DNA of 64,000 bases from Liolophura sinensis (Eukaryota > Mollusca > Polyplacophora > Chitonida > Chitonidae): positions 3,479,501-3,543,500 of the forward strand of contig NC_088303.1 of the NCBI RefSeq assembly GCF_032854445.1. Reading direction: 5' to 3'. Below are positions 46,301 to 58,070 of this stretch, piece after piece. How positions within the stretch are numbered: position 1 is the stretch's first letter; every line of letters starts with the position of its first letter. The notes below the pieces were generated by a model. That model did no database searches. It was not told the DNA's origin and saw only the letters and a program-made list of their open reading frames with translations. Made by a program: the position numbers and the translations under genes.

Positions 46301-49300
46301 GTCATTCTAAACATCCACCTTTCTGCTCTCGGTAGCTGTGCGGGATTACTCTGAACATCCACCTTTCTGCTCTCAGTAACTGTGCAGGATTACTCTAAAC
46401 ATCCAATTTCTGCTCTCGGTAGCTGAGTGGGATTACTCTGAACATCCACCTCTGCCCTCAGTAGCTGTGCGAGATTACCCTACACATCCACCTCTGCTGT
46501 CTGTAGCTATGTGAAATTACTCTGAACATCCACCTCTGCCCTCAGTAGCTGTGTGGGATTACACTGAACATCCACCCTTCTGCTCTCAGTAGCAGTGCGG
46601 GATTACTCCGAACATCCACCTTTCTCTTCTCGGTAGATGTACTGGATTACTCTGAACATCCACCTCTATCCTAAGTAGTTTTGCTGGGTTACTCTGAACA
46701 TCCACCTTTCTGCTCTTGGTAGCTGTGGGAGATTACTCTGAACATCCACCTCTGCTCTTAGTAGCTGCGCGGGATTGCTTTGAACATCCACCTTTCTGCT
46801 TTCGATAGCTTTGCGGGATTACTCTGAACATCCACCTCTGCTCTCGGTAGCTCTGTGGGATTATCCTAAATATCCACCTCTGCTCTCAGTAGCTGTGTGG
46901 GATTACTCTGAACATCCACCTCTGCCCTCAGTAGCTGTGCGAGATTACCCTACACATCCACATCTACTCTCAGTAACTGTGTGGGATTACTCTGAACACC
47001 ACATTTCTGCTCTCGGCAGCTTTATGGGATCACCCTAAACGTCCACCTCTGCTCTCAGTAACTGTGTGGGATTACTCTGAACACCACATTTCTGCTCTCG
47101 GCAGCTTTATGGGATTACCCTAAACATCCATCTCTGCTTCCCGTAGCTTTGCGGGATTACCTTGAAGATCCACCTCTACTCTCGGTAGCTATGCGGGAAT
47201 ACTCTGAAAATCCACCTCTGCTCTCAGTAACTGTGCGGGATTACCCTAAACGTCCACTTCTCCTCCCGGTAGCTGTATGGGATTACTCTGAACATCCACC
47301 TCTGCTCTCAGTAACTGTGCTGGATTACCCTAAACATCCACCTCTGCTCTCAGTAACTGTGTGGGATTACTCTGAACATCCACCTTTCTGCTCTCGGTAG
47401 CTTTATGGGATCACCCTAAATATCCACCTCTGCTCTCAGTAACTGTGCGGGATTACTCCAAACATCCACCTTTCTGCTCTCGGTTGCTGTGCGGGATTAC
47501 TTTGATCATTGCCGTTTTTGTTCTCAGTATCTCCGCGGGATTACCCTAAACATCCAACATCCAAATCCGACTATCAGAAGGGATAGCTTCTACTCTCCGT
47601 AACTGTACGGGATTATCCTAAACATCCACCTTTCTACCCTCAGTGGCTGTGCGGGATTACTCTAAACATCCACCTTTCTGCTCTCAGTGGCAATGCGGGA
47701 TTACTCTGAACATCCACCTTTCCGCTCTTGGTAGCTGTGCGGGTTTACCCTAAACATCCACCTTTCTACCCTCAGTAACTGTGCGGGATTACTCTGAACA
47801 TCCACCTTTCTGCACTCAGTAACTGTGTGGGATAACTCTGAACATCCACCTTTCTGCTCTCAGTAACTGTGCGGGATTACCCTAAACCTCCACCTTTCTG
47901 CTTTCAGTAGCTGTGTGGGATTACTCTGAACATCCACCTTTCTGCTCTCGGTAGCTGCTCGGGATTACTCTGAACATCCGCCTTTCTGCTCTCAGTAACT
48001 GTGCGGGATTACTCTGAACATTCCACCTTTCTGCTCTCAGTAACTGTGCGGGATTACCCTAAACATCCACTTCTACTCTCAGTAACTGTGCGGGATTACT
48101 GTGCACATGCACCTTTCTGCACTCAGTAACTGTGTGGGATTACTCTGAACATCTACCTTTCTGCTCTCGGAAACTGTGCGGCATTACTCTGAACATCCAC
48201 CTTTCTGCACTCAGTAACTGTGCGAGATTACCCTAAACCTCCACCTTTCTGCTTTCAGTAGCTGTGTGGGATTACTCTGAACATCCACCACTGCTCTCAG
48301 TAGCTGTGCGGGATTACCCTAAACATCCATCTGTGCTCTCGGTAGCTGCTCGGGATTACTCTGAACATCCACCTCTACTCTCGGTAGCTGTGCGGGATTA
48401 CTCTGAACAGCCACCTTTTAGCTCTCGTTAGCTGTGCGGGATTACTCTGAACATCCACCTTTCTGCTCTCAGTAACTGTGCGGGATTACTGTGCACATGC
48501 ACCTTTCTGCACTCAGTAACTGTGTGGGATTACTCTGAACATCTACCTTTCTGCACTCAGTAACTGTGTGGGATTACTCTGAACATCCACCTTTCTGCAC
48601 TCGGTAGCTGTGCGAGATTACCCTACACATCCATCTGTGCTCTCGGTAGCTGCTCGGGATTACTCTGAACATCCACCTCTACTCTCGGTAGCTGTGCGGG
48701 ATTACTCTGAACAGCCACCTTTTAGCTCTCGTTAGCTGTGCGGGATTACTCTTAACATCCACCTTTCTGCTCTCAGTAACTGTGCGGCATTACTGTGCAC
48801 ATGCACCTTTCTGCACTCAGTAACTGTGTGGGATTACTGTGCACATGCACCTTTCTGCACTCAGTAACTGTGTGGGATTACTCTGAACATCTACCTTTCT
48901 GCTCTCGGAAACTGTGCGGCATTACTCTGAACATCCACCTTTCTGCACTCAGTAACTGTGCGAGATTACCCTAAACCTCCACCTTTCTGCTTTCAGAAGC
49001 TGTGTGGGATTACTCTGAACATCCACCTTTCTGCTCTCGGTAACTGTGCGGCATTACTCTGAACATCCACCTTTCTGCACTCAGTAACTGTGCGAGATTA
49101 CCCTAAACCTCCACCTTTCTGCTTTCAGTAGCTGTGTGGGATTACTCTGAACATCCACCACTGCTCTCAGTAGCTGTGCGAGATTACCCTACACATCCAT
49201 CTGTGCTCTCAGTAGCTGCGTGGCATTACTGTACACATCCACTTTTCTGCTTTCAGTAGTTGTGTGGGATTACTCTGAACATCCACCTCTACCCTTAGTA

Positions 49301-52300
49301 ACTGTGCGGGATTACTCTGAACATCCACGTTTCTACCCTCAGTAGCTGTGCGGGATTATTCTGCACATCCACCTTTCTGCTCTCAGTAGCTAAGCGGGAG
49401 TTCTATCAACATCCCCTGTACTCTCAAAAAGCAAATGTGTACGGTTTTGTAGATATATTGTTGTTGTAGCTAAACAAGATGTGTATCACAGGTACACAAT
49501 TTGAAACACTTTAGAAATGTAGGTGAAGATGATACATGGAACGTGCACAATAACTTTCAATTAATGTATGCTTCTGGTACAAATCTTGTGTATTTTTGTA
49601 CACAGCTGCTTTTTGAGAGTATCCGCTCATAAAGATATCCGCCATCGTACATTTAAACGCTTGAGCGAGTTGTTGAAAAGCAACCTGATAAGTTTATTTT
49701 GAGGTATTCAAATCACACAGATATCCATGATCATAACATATTTCAAAGTTGACCCTTGACATCGTCACCAACTATATTTCTTACAATGATGGCCTATTTA
49801 CTTGTAAGGCAAAACCGGCTTATCAAATATGTCAATGATAATTTGTATTGTTTATATGAACACCACTAGCTAGCTCTGACTGTGTTCATTTATCGCTGGT
49901 TTACTGATGGATTAGCTTTATTATTACGAGGAAAAAAATTCTAGCAGATTGCTTTGTAGTCAGTACAGCCAGGGTTCATTGGACTACACCTAAATTTGAT
50001 CTAAATTTGAATAATTTCCCTCCTCACAGTGTTGCTGTTCCTGAATTTTTCCATATTCCCCATATCTGTGATATCTTCCCATATCCTCCTGTATCTATGT
50101 AATATATCTCTCCATATTGTCCTTTGTCTATGTGATATCTTTCCGTATCCTCTTGTATCTATGTGATATCTTCCATATCTTCCTGTATCTGTATGATATG
50201 TTTCCATATCCTCTTGTATCTATGTGTTATCTTTCCATATTCTCCTGTATCCATGTGATATCTTTCCATACCCTCCTGTATCTATGTGATATCTTTCCAT
50301 ATCTTCCTGTATCCATATGATATGTTTCCATATCCTCTTGTATCTATGTGTTATCTTTCCATATTCTCCTGCATCCATGTGATATATTTCCATGTCTTCC
50401 TGTATCTATATGATATCCTTCCATGTCCTCCTGTATATGTGTGATATTTCCTTATTCTCTTGTATCCATGTGATATCTTTCCATATCCCCCTGCATCTGT
50501 GTGATATCCTCCCATATTCTCCTGTATACATGTGATATCTTTCCATATCCTCCTGTATCCATGTGATATACCTCCATATCCTCTTGTATCCTTGTGATAT
50601 CTTTCCATATCCTTCTGTACCCATGTGATATACCTCCATATCCTCTTGTATCCATGTGATATCTTTCCATATCCTCCTGTATCCATGTGATATACCTCCA
50701 TATCCTCTTGTATCCATGTGATATCTTTCCATATCCTCCTGTATCCATGTGATATACCTCCATATCCTCTTGTATCCATGTGATATCTTTCCATATCCTT
50801 CTGTACCCATGTGATATACCTCCATATCCTCTTGAATAATGGGGAACCATCCAGTCAGACATGCAAATGTCCATTGACATGAACAGAATAATGGGGAACC
50901 ATCCAGTCAGACATGCAAATGTCCATTGATGTGAACAGAATAATGGGGAACCATCCAGTCAGACATGCAAATGTCCATTGATGTGAACAGAATAATGGGG
51001 AACCATCCAGTCAGACATGCAAATGTCCATTGACGTGAACAGAATAATGGGGAACCATCCAGTCAGACATGCAAATGTCCATTGACATGAACAGAATAAT
51101 GGGGAACCATCCAGTCAGACATGCAAATGTCCATTGATGTGAACAGAATAATGGGGAACCATCCAGTCAGACATGCAAATGTCCATTGATGTGAACAGAA
51201 TAATGGGGAACCATAAAGACACGGAATTGTCTGGTTCAAGTGTGTGCGCGTGTGACGGCGGGAGTGCCGAGTCTAGTTTGAGCGTTTCCACGCTTTACGT
51301 GCATACTTTTGTAAACTCTGTGTTAAATAAGCCTCGATCATCATCGTCGTTTCTGTTTGTTTCCAGCCCTGGAAGAGACGGTGGGTGGTAGTGCATCAGA
51401 TGAGTGATCTGGCGGCACGACAGACTCTCGCCCGTGTAGACGTCTACGTGGACGAGGAATCCGCTTCCATCCCACACGCAGAGAAGACCACCATCATCTT
51501 GGAGAACATCACTGCCGTGCGCCGGACGAAATCCAAAACGCATCCTTATGCTTTTGAGATCGTGGACAACCAGGTTCGCCTGAGCTTGTCCGGGTACGGT
51601 GAGGCAGACACGCAAAGCTGGATGATTCTTCTTCGCCACATCCTCTGGCCCAGGCGCTCCTCTGTGCAACCGCCGACAGGTGAGTGCTTCTGTTTGACAG
51701 ACACCTATAGCTATGCATAGGAGAAATTGGCAACCCAATCTACGCGTCTCATATAGGCCTCACCATTTGCCAACAAAGATTCACAAGACCAGTTTCCAAA
51801 ATAACTTTCAACACCAACCACCAGAGTTTATGAAGAAAAAAACCATGTAGTACGGAGTTGTATAACGGGACACAATCAACAGTTTTCAAAGATATGTTGC
51901 AAATTATAGCTTAGTATTCTGGTATGTAAGTTGTAAATTGCAGCATGGAAAGTAAAATCAGAGCAGCTACGACAGTGTAACAACTAGCAAATAGTCATAT
52001 GGAACCGGTGAAACCCGATCTCTTAATTTACCTCAGATAGGGTATTATTGTGACTGTTCAAATAATAGCAACCTACATGCCCCGTAGGTAAAAAATGCAG
52101 CGATGTTGCTGAAAATGATTTGACGTCAGTCATATAGAATTATCCAAAATGCTGTGTTGGCATCACATTTACTGAACATTTACATGAAAGCCAGGTAGTC
52201 GTTTGGTAGGATAACTTTGGTCCATGACGCCAAAGTGCTGCCGTAACTGAAGTACTATGCGGTAGACACCAGACATGACACTCCACCCAGTAACATTATG

Positions 52301-55300
52301 CTGACACCGGACCAACCAGTCATGTTTCTTTGCTCTAACTTCTTAGTGCTGAGTACCAAACGAGCACCCACAAATACCATTTTTCAACTCTTTGGTATCA
52401 CCCGATCCGGGATCTCCCGGCTTTTACAACTGAAAAAAAGACAAGCTACTAAATTTCATATCATTGTACTTTTGGACTGAAATCGATTGACGCTTTTGTT
52501 TTGTTTAGTTATGCACAACGATACGACAAATTGCGTTGTATGAACGCGATTTATCCACGTGTCGGTTAAAAGTGTGTCAAGTCGCAACGACACGATGAAA
52601 TGCGTCCCACTGACTCGTCCTATTTCACTAGATGAACGAAAATAGAACAAGCTTTATTTCACAAGCCGCGTTCGCACGGTGCGATATATCGAATAATGCA
52701 AATTCGGTCAGCGCTGCTTTATGTGCTTTGAGTGAGTGAGTGAGTGCTTGGGGATTAACGTCGTACTCAACAATTTTTCAGTCATATGACGACGAAGGAA
52801 TCATTAGGGTGCATGCACGTGTAATGTGCCTCCTTGTTGCAGGACGGATTTCCACCGCTCTTTTATTTAGTGCTGCATCACTGAGACGACTTACCGAAGG
52901 TAAGTAAGCCGTCCCGCCCGAGCCATTATACTGATACGGGTCAACCAGTCGTTGCACTTTCCCCTTCATGCTGAACGCCAAGCGAGGAAGTTACAACTTC
53001 CTCTTTTAAAGTCTTAGGTGTGACTCGATCAAGGATTGATCCTGGATCTACCGGTCCCGAAGCGGACGCTCTACCAACTGTGCTATCCGGGCCGGTATGT
53101 GCTTTGAAGAACTCGACTAAACTCAATGTGTAAAAGCGGTATAGGAAATAAAGCAGTCCTGTTGTAATTGCATTAGTCGAATACAAGTCAATGGGGCAGA
53201 TCTCACCGCCGCTTTATCTGAAATAGCGTTTTGTCATATTTTTCGTTCAAACAATTCAATTTGAGTCTACACTCCAAATCGCACGTTGTCATTGCGGAGT
53301 TGGCCAAGTTTGAGATCTGCCCGCTCCCACTGCTATGTGTTTCTACTTCAGACGCCGTGGAGATATCCATCATCGATAACCACGACTCTCACAACCTGCA
53401 ATTGTCCGGGAACTATTGGCTGAGAGTGACGCCTGCCGCCCTATCTTTGTTGGACCCAGTCGACTGTCACGTCATGCACAGTTGGGGACTCAACATCCTC
53501 AAGAGTTTCCATCTTGCCAGGACACCTGACGACAGGGACAAAGATCAGATCCTCGTGATACAATCTGGACCGTGAGTTCTGAATTTTGTAGAGCTTTGAA
53601 GGAAGAGTATCCATGGATTTCAACAGGTTTATTGCTGCCTGGGAACGTTTTTGGTAGACAACTATTTACAACGCGTTGATATAAGTTTAAATAACACCAC
53701 AAAGAAACAATAGCCGATACAATACATTTCACAATGATTGTTCCGTGAAAGCACACAACCATTCCGACATCTATTTGTGTTATACTATACCACTTTCTTT
53801 GGCCTTATAATTTTGGTCTGTCATGCTTTTCCGGTCTTTTTTATTGTAAATAAGAAAATGTTCATGGATTAGCTGGGAAATGTGGAAAACATTACAAGGG
53901 CGTCTTTGTGTTATTAGCTATCATCATTAGTACACATGTTTTTTTCTCTTTTGTGTAATGAATGTTCTCCTTTGTCTAAGTTATACTGTTTTGTTTGACA
54001 ATTCAGAATGGCCGATTCCGGTGAAGGAGATTATTTACTTTTCTCGCCGAGAGCTCCTGAAATTCTCGGACAAATCAAAAGCTGCATTCAACAGGCGCTG
54101 GCCATTCGGCAGCATTCGGCTACTCGGCAGAGAACATGTTCCACAACCGGCAGTGTGCTGAACTACAAGATCCTACTTGACCAACATCAGTCTCATGTGA
54201 CCACTGATGTCTATCCCGAAGAAATCGCTACATGGAGTGAAGAGCCAGAACGGCCACTCCGATCCACAGTACCTAAACATCTGATGGCATCCCGGTCCAC
54301 TTCGCTTCCGAAAAGCATAGCCGGGCTTAAACTCGACGGTCAGCCATTCTCACCCCCAAAACATGTCATTGAGACTCACCCTCGACGACTAACGGCTGGA
54401 GACCTATCCACCTGTGACCCTGTGAACAATCCAGTTCGCCCAACTCGATCCATGGAAAATTTCTCCAAGTGCCACAGTCTTCCGGCTACCAACTTGATCG
54501 TTGACATGATCAAGGAAGGACAGAAGGATACTGATGTCGTCATTAGAGACAAAGACAGGACAGTGTCAGTGTCATCCACCGTGTCCAGAGCGTCCGGTTC
54601 CATTACATCGCGTGATTCCGGAATCATGTTTGGGACAGATAACAAAAGTCAGATTGATGAAGAGCTCAACACCGATGACGTCCTCCGAAACACCAGTAAT
54701 TCGTTTGACAGTGCTGTGTCAACTTCATGCCCTGCAGAGGAATCCAAACCAAGGGCGACAACCCTAGGGTGTGATCCTAAAGACTCATCGAGGAATCAGC
54801 ATTATGGAGGTAATCTAAATGAAAACTATAGGACTGCTGATGAGACTGCTGAGGAAAAATTTAACAATGAGGAAACCGTAACCTCTCCCAAGAAAAAAAT
54901 TTCGGTTGTTTCCAATATCTATATGGACATTCCGTCAAGGAAAACTTCAGCGGCGTCTAACGATTATGCGGCTATCCCCGCAGACAGCCTGGCTGAAACG
55001 TCTGTTCCAGTGGGTAGAAAACTTCAGCGGAGCTACTCAGCTGACAGGCTAATGCGTGAAAATGACTACGAGGAACTGGACAATTTTAGAAAAGATTTGC
55101 AAAAACACTTGGGGTTCAAGGCAGGTGTGAACAGTACAGACGAGCCGCCAGCTCTCCCTGACAGGCCAAGGTCCACACAGCTGGTCAGACGACACCAGAA
55201 GCAAACGTCCAGAAAAGCTCGGGCGTCTAAAGTGGCCAGCATGTTCATAAAATCGAACAAGCTGGTTAGTTCTTCTTCTGAAGAGGACGACCTAAATAAA

Positions 55301-56179
55301 CTGATTTCGCAGGTTTGTAATTGGCCATTGAACACACAAGGTCCTGTGGCCGATGACAATAACCTGTACAAAAGCAATGCTGATCAAGTTGTGTATGACG
55401 AGATTAACAAGTCTTACGAACGTCTGGATGACATTGTACCAGCGGACGTCGCTGTGCCCGATCGGTTGGCCTCCCCTCCTCTCTTTGATATGATCTCCAT
55501 GCCCCCGTTATCTTCTCAGATTTGTGGGGGTACCGTTGACCTTCTCACAGCGTCTCCAACGCGTCTGTCTCCTTTGTTACCACTGTCGCCCCTTCTCACA
55601 CCAACCAAAGACATCGTCGATTCCAGTTGGACGACCGCTTCGACCTCACCCGGGAGATCCAGTCTGTTGGTGGACATTCCGGACCCCTCGTCCCGACGGC
55701 GGTCAAGCACACTGTCCTGTCCTTGCCAAGATGTCCGCTGTATTCAGACCGTAGAAGAAGAAGAGTTCGAGCGCACATGTAGCCGATCCTTCTCCGAGAT
55801 ATCGGATCATCTGTCCACCCACTGGAGTCCAATTTCCAAGACTGATCCCAGAACAAATGACACTTACGAGTGTATGTCAGGTACCCGGCCGTCAAAACCT
55901 GCGATAAGCTACAAGTTTTTGTCGACCTGGGAAGATTTCTCTACACTCGGAGTCAGCCAACGCGACACAGCTCAGCAAAACACATGGGCTGACTTTTCAG
56001 TGTTTGGGAACAATGGATTCGCTAGTGCGCCGGAAACAAATGGAATGGAGACACAGACGCCGTCTAGATGTTTTGTTTTGGAGACTGGAGAAGTAAATCT
56101 CATAAACTGGGATGTGGTGGAGACGCCGTTAGCAGATACTGACAACACGTACATGGATATGACCTTGCGAAAGTCATGA
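43286..56179 (+). CDS. IRS/DOK-family docking adaptor with PH and PTB domains, 926 aa
   Basis: Four exons, 43286-43360, 51367-51679, 53352-53571 and 54007-56179, with junction phases 0, 1 and 2 matching on both sides, join to 926 aa. A PH domain spans about 8-118 (AGYVDV ... KPWKRRWVVVHQ ... TQSWMILLRHILW). An IRS-type PTB domain follows at about 130-240 (LSGNYWLRVTPAALSLLD, DSGEGDYLLFSPRAPEIL). The long disordered tail carries tyrosine motifs: YMDI 508, YEEL 557, YDEI 666, YERL 673, YECM 823 and YMDM 918. The last two are YxxM, the PI3K p85 SH2 site type. RSTSLP at 299-304 fits a 14-3-3 site and PPALPDRP an SH3 site. Role inferred: an inner-membrane-bound scaffold below a receptor tyrosine kinase, possibly insulin-like signalling. 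PTB arginines that usually grip phosphotyrosine look replaced. IRS versus DOK is unresolved. Confidence 0.92.
44511..49400. repeat. 42/44-bp tandem array, 4.9 kb, about 115 copies
   Basis: Unit CTGTGCGGGATTACTCTGAA, CATCCACCTCTGCTCTCAGT, AG (42 bp); a CCTTTCTGCTC variant makes 44 bp. 42-bp units cluster at 44.8-47.4 kb, where frames of up to 207 aa reading VAVRDYSEHPPLPS-type 14-mers arise; 44-bp units dominate later. It fills most of intron 1 of the docking adaptor gene. No splice sites or conserved start were seen, so it is treated as non-coding. Confidence 0.96.
50047..50834. repeat. 31-bp tandem array, about 25 copies
   Basis: Unit ATGTGATATCTTTCCATATC plus CTCCTGTATCC. Because 31 is not a multiple of 3 and no frame contains a minus-strand stop, all three minus frames stay open for about 140 codons with the same cycling peptide. 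It lies in intron 1 of the docking adaptor gene. Confidence 0.95.
50835..51214. repeat. 52-bp tandem array, 7 copies plus a partial, each with an octamer
   Basis: Units start at 50835, 50887, 50939, 50991, 51043, 51095, 51147 and 51199 (partial), exactly 52 bp apart and almost identical (GATG/GACA/GACG variants only). Each full unit contains ACATGCAAATG, including the POU-factor octamer ATGCAAAT. The array directly abuts the 31-bp array and ends 152 bp before exon 2. Confidence 0.96.
51367..51679 (+). CDS. docking adaptor exon 2 (most of the PH domain)
   Basis: Acceptor TTTCTGTTTGTTTCCAG; donor CCGACAG|GTGAGTG. It holds the KPWKRRWVVV strand, FEIVDNQVRLSLSG and the signature C-terminal helix tryptophan in TQSWMILL. 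Confidence 0.92.
52121..52175 (+). repeat. dispersed AAAATGCTGTGTTG module, copy 3
   Basis: GACGTCAGTCATATAGAAT, then CCAAAATGCTGTGTTGGCAT and CACATTTACTGAAC. It is in intron 2 of the docking adaptor gene. Confidence 0.55.
52225..52440 (-). mobile_element. SINE family B, old diverged copy
   Basis: ATTATGCTGACACCGGACCA, ACCAGTCATG and GATCCGGGATCTCCCGGC align in order with 52920-53060 of the younger copy, with many changes and an internal difference in length. Confidence 0.6.
52727..53097 (-). mobile_element. SINE family B, full-length copy
   Basis: Minus strand: a tRNA-like head GATAGCACAGTTGGTAGAGC, GTCCGCTTCGGGACCGGTAG, with ATCCTTGATCGAGTCACACC at the B-box position; a body with GTTGTAACTTCCTCGCTTGG; and an end of GTACGACGTTAATCCCCAAG plus (CACT)n. 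It lies in intron 2 of the docking adaptor gene, and the 67- to 81-aa open frames here belong to it. Confidence 0.9.
53352..53571 (+). CDS. docking adaptor exon 3 (first part of the PTB domain)
   Basis: Acceptor ATGTGTTTCTACTTCAG at 53351, the only one nearby giving the phase required by exon 2; donor TGGACC|GTGAGTT. It encodes EISIIDNHDSHNLQLSGNYW through to DKDQILVIQSG. Confidence 0.9.
54007..56179 (+). CDS. docking adaptor exon 4 (end of PTB and entire tail)
   Basis: Acceptor TTTTGTTTGACAATTCAG at 54006. The first base completes a Pro codon, then the frame is open for 723 codons to TGA 56177-56179. The ATG at 54008 is internal, not a start: the GEGDYLLFSP strand and helix PEILGQIKSCIQQA complete the PTB fold begun in exon 3. 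Confidence 0.93.
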
Positions 56180-56932
56180 AACCTACACTAGTATGGTCCA
56201 ATGCAGTTACAGGGTAAATTGACTGGTTTTGACACAACATAATAATACCATGCTGTTAAAAGGCCTTAAACAGCTACCTGAAATTATCATCATAATATTA
56301 GGGTTGATATATTTGATAATGATTAGTTAATACATTGGTTATAGGAATGGTTAATTTTCTCCACACATATGTTTTAAGCATTTTCAAGATGTTCTGCCCC
56401 TTTATAATAGAGACAAATATTTATATCACGCTACAGTCTTGTCCAACAGTAAAACTTGTCTCCTCAAATGAGCACATCATATAATGTATTTACTTTAAGT
56501 TGTGAAACCACACCACTGGATATTAACTGTACATATAACTTGACTGTGATATTAACACTGGAGGGCACTTACCGAAAAATAAGTTGAACGCAAAAGAATT
56601 TTCTTTTATTGTGACGGAAAATTCATAATTGTAATAACAGGATCTTAATTCTTGCTTTTACTTTTTTGGATCTCTCCATAATGACCAGCTGTAAAGCTGT
56701 TAACGTTCAGTTTGACACGTTGTAGTCAGTATTTATGTGGAAACCTTTACAATGTTACACTACGTTTTCATAACGTGTCCCTCCCACGTTTCCGTGCAAA
56801 CTCATTGCAAACTTTTCTGTCCATATGATATTAACATGTAAATATAAAACTGTAGTTCTGTACATTGCCTATTATTAGTTAATATAACGTGACTGTTCAG
56901 CGTCAGGTACACGTATGTATTTTGCCCATGTG

Positions 56933-56942
56933 AATAAATAAA
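56933..56942 (+). terminator. AATAAATAAA poly(A) signal of the docking-adaptor gene
   Basis: Overlapping AATAAA hexamers 754 bp past the stop, followed by a GT-rich TGTTTGTCATCG. This implies a 3' UTR of about 0.78 kb. Confidence 0.65.
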
Positions 56943-57552
56943 AACGATTCATACCATGAATGTTTGTCATCGAAAAATAGCGAGACAGTCTTGACCTTCG
57001 CAGCCTGTACTTAGGCTTAGCCTCACCGCTCGTGTCCTCGTGCGGAGCTATTTAATCAGCATTCATCAATAAAATTGTTTCAGGTGTTGGTTGGAAACAT
57101 GGTGTACATCATTTAGATAACGGGAATGCATATTTATAAAATATTACTGGAAGCAAAAGGTTGAGACAGTTTTTATGTTTTTTGACATCACTTTCTGTCT
57201 CATCACCGTGACCCCAGTGACCTAAGATCTCTCTTAGCGTACTTCAAGATCTCTGTATAAAATTTCTTAATTGTTGTGGTATACGCTGTAAGGACTATGA
57301 TCTTATAGAAATAGTTTAGGAAAAAGTTCCATGTTGTGACCGCCTTTACACAACCCTGAACTATTTTTCATTCACTGATAGCTCCCCATGGCGGCGCCTG
57401 AGCGGACATTTCCATGGCCATGTATGTAATTTCCAATTTTTTTTGTATCAGATCATATAACTAAAATTGGCTTGATTACTTTTTTTGCCATTGAATAAAA
57501 ACGGTATTGTTTTACGGAACCGTGGAAGGCACGTTTTTGTAATTCTTATTTT

Positions 57553-58070
57553 TTGAATAAAAAAAAAAATTCTGCTTAATCCGGGAAAGTAGCCAAGCCA
57601 TCAAAATGCTGATAGTTGAAATAATAGCTTCTAATTGGCGAATGTACTTTGCCCTGGCTTAGCTCATTTAGTCTCTTTATTCTCTTTTGTCCGACGGTCA
57701 AAAGAAAGAGAATTTATTCTCTAAATTTTTTTTCACCAGGAAATTACTTTCCCCTGTGTTAGTGATCCAATGAGAAGTGCCGTTATTAAGAATGCAGCAT
57801 GCCCGCTGGTCCACTAAGTCAGGGGAAAGTAGTTAGCGGACTTAGCCAGCCAATGGCATCACCGCTTGCATGCTGCATTCTAAATAAAAAAAAAATTTTA
57901 GCCGTCGGAAAAAATAGAACAAAGAAACTAAATCAGCTAACTCGGGGCAAAGTACATTCCCCTGATTTAATGGCCAATTAGAAGCTATTATTTCAACTAT
58001 CAGCATTTTGATTGGTTGATTAAATACTTTTCCCGCGTTAGCAAAATAGCTTTTTTTTATTCTCTTTTTC
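57553..58070. mobile_element. palindromic foldback/MITE-like element, about 0.5 kb
   Basis: 57601-57639 (starting TCAAAATGCTGATAG) is a perfect 39-nt inverted copy of 57973-58011. The arms extend imperfectly outward to GAATAAAAAAAAA at both ends and inward through the GACGG-flanked CTCTTTT regions. A second inverted pair sits near the centre (GAATGCAGCATGC at 57790-57802, GCATGCTGCATTC at 57868-57880). The word TTAGTCAGGGGAAAGTA and variants recur four times inside in alternating orientation. No protein is encoded; 60- and 80-aa frames are by-products. Confidence 0.85.

Noticed and set aside
44813-47400. Multiple open frames of 75-207 codons reading SVAVRDYSEHPPLP-type 14-mers
   Set aside because: They follow from a 42-bp period with no stop word, break wherever a 44-bp unit occurs, have no splice or start support, and lie in an intron of a gene on the same strand.
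53020-53097. Possible tRNA gene on the minus strand
   Set aside because: It is the head of a full SINE with a second copy elsewhere; the B box is degenerate and no acceptor stem closes it.
54008-54010. ATG at 54008 as the start of a separate 723-aa protein
   Set aside because: It lies two bases after a good acceptor, and the residues that follow complete the PTB domain begun in exon 3.
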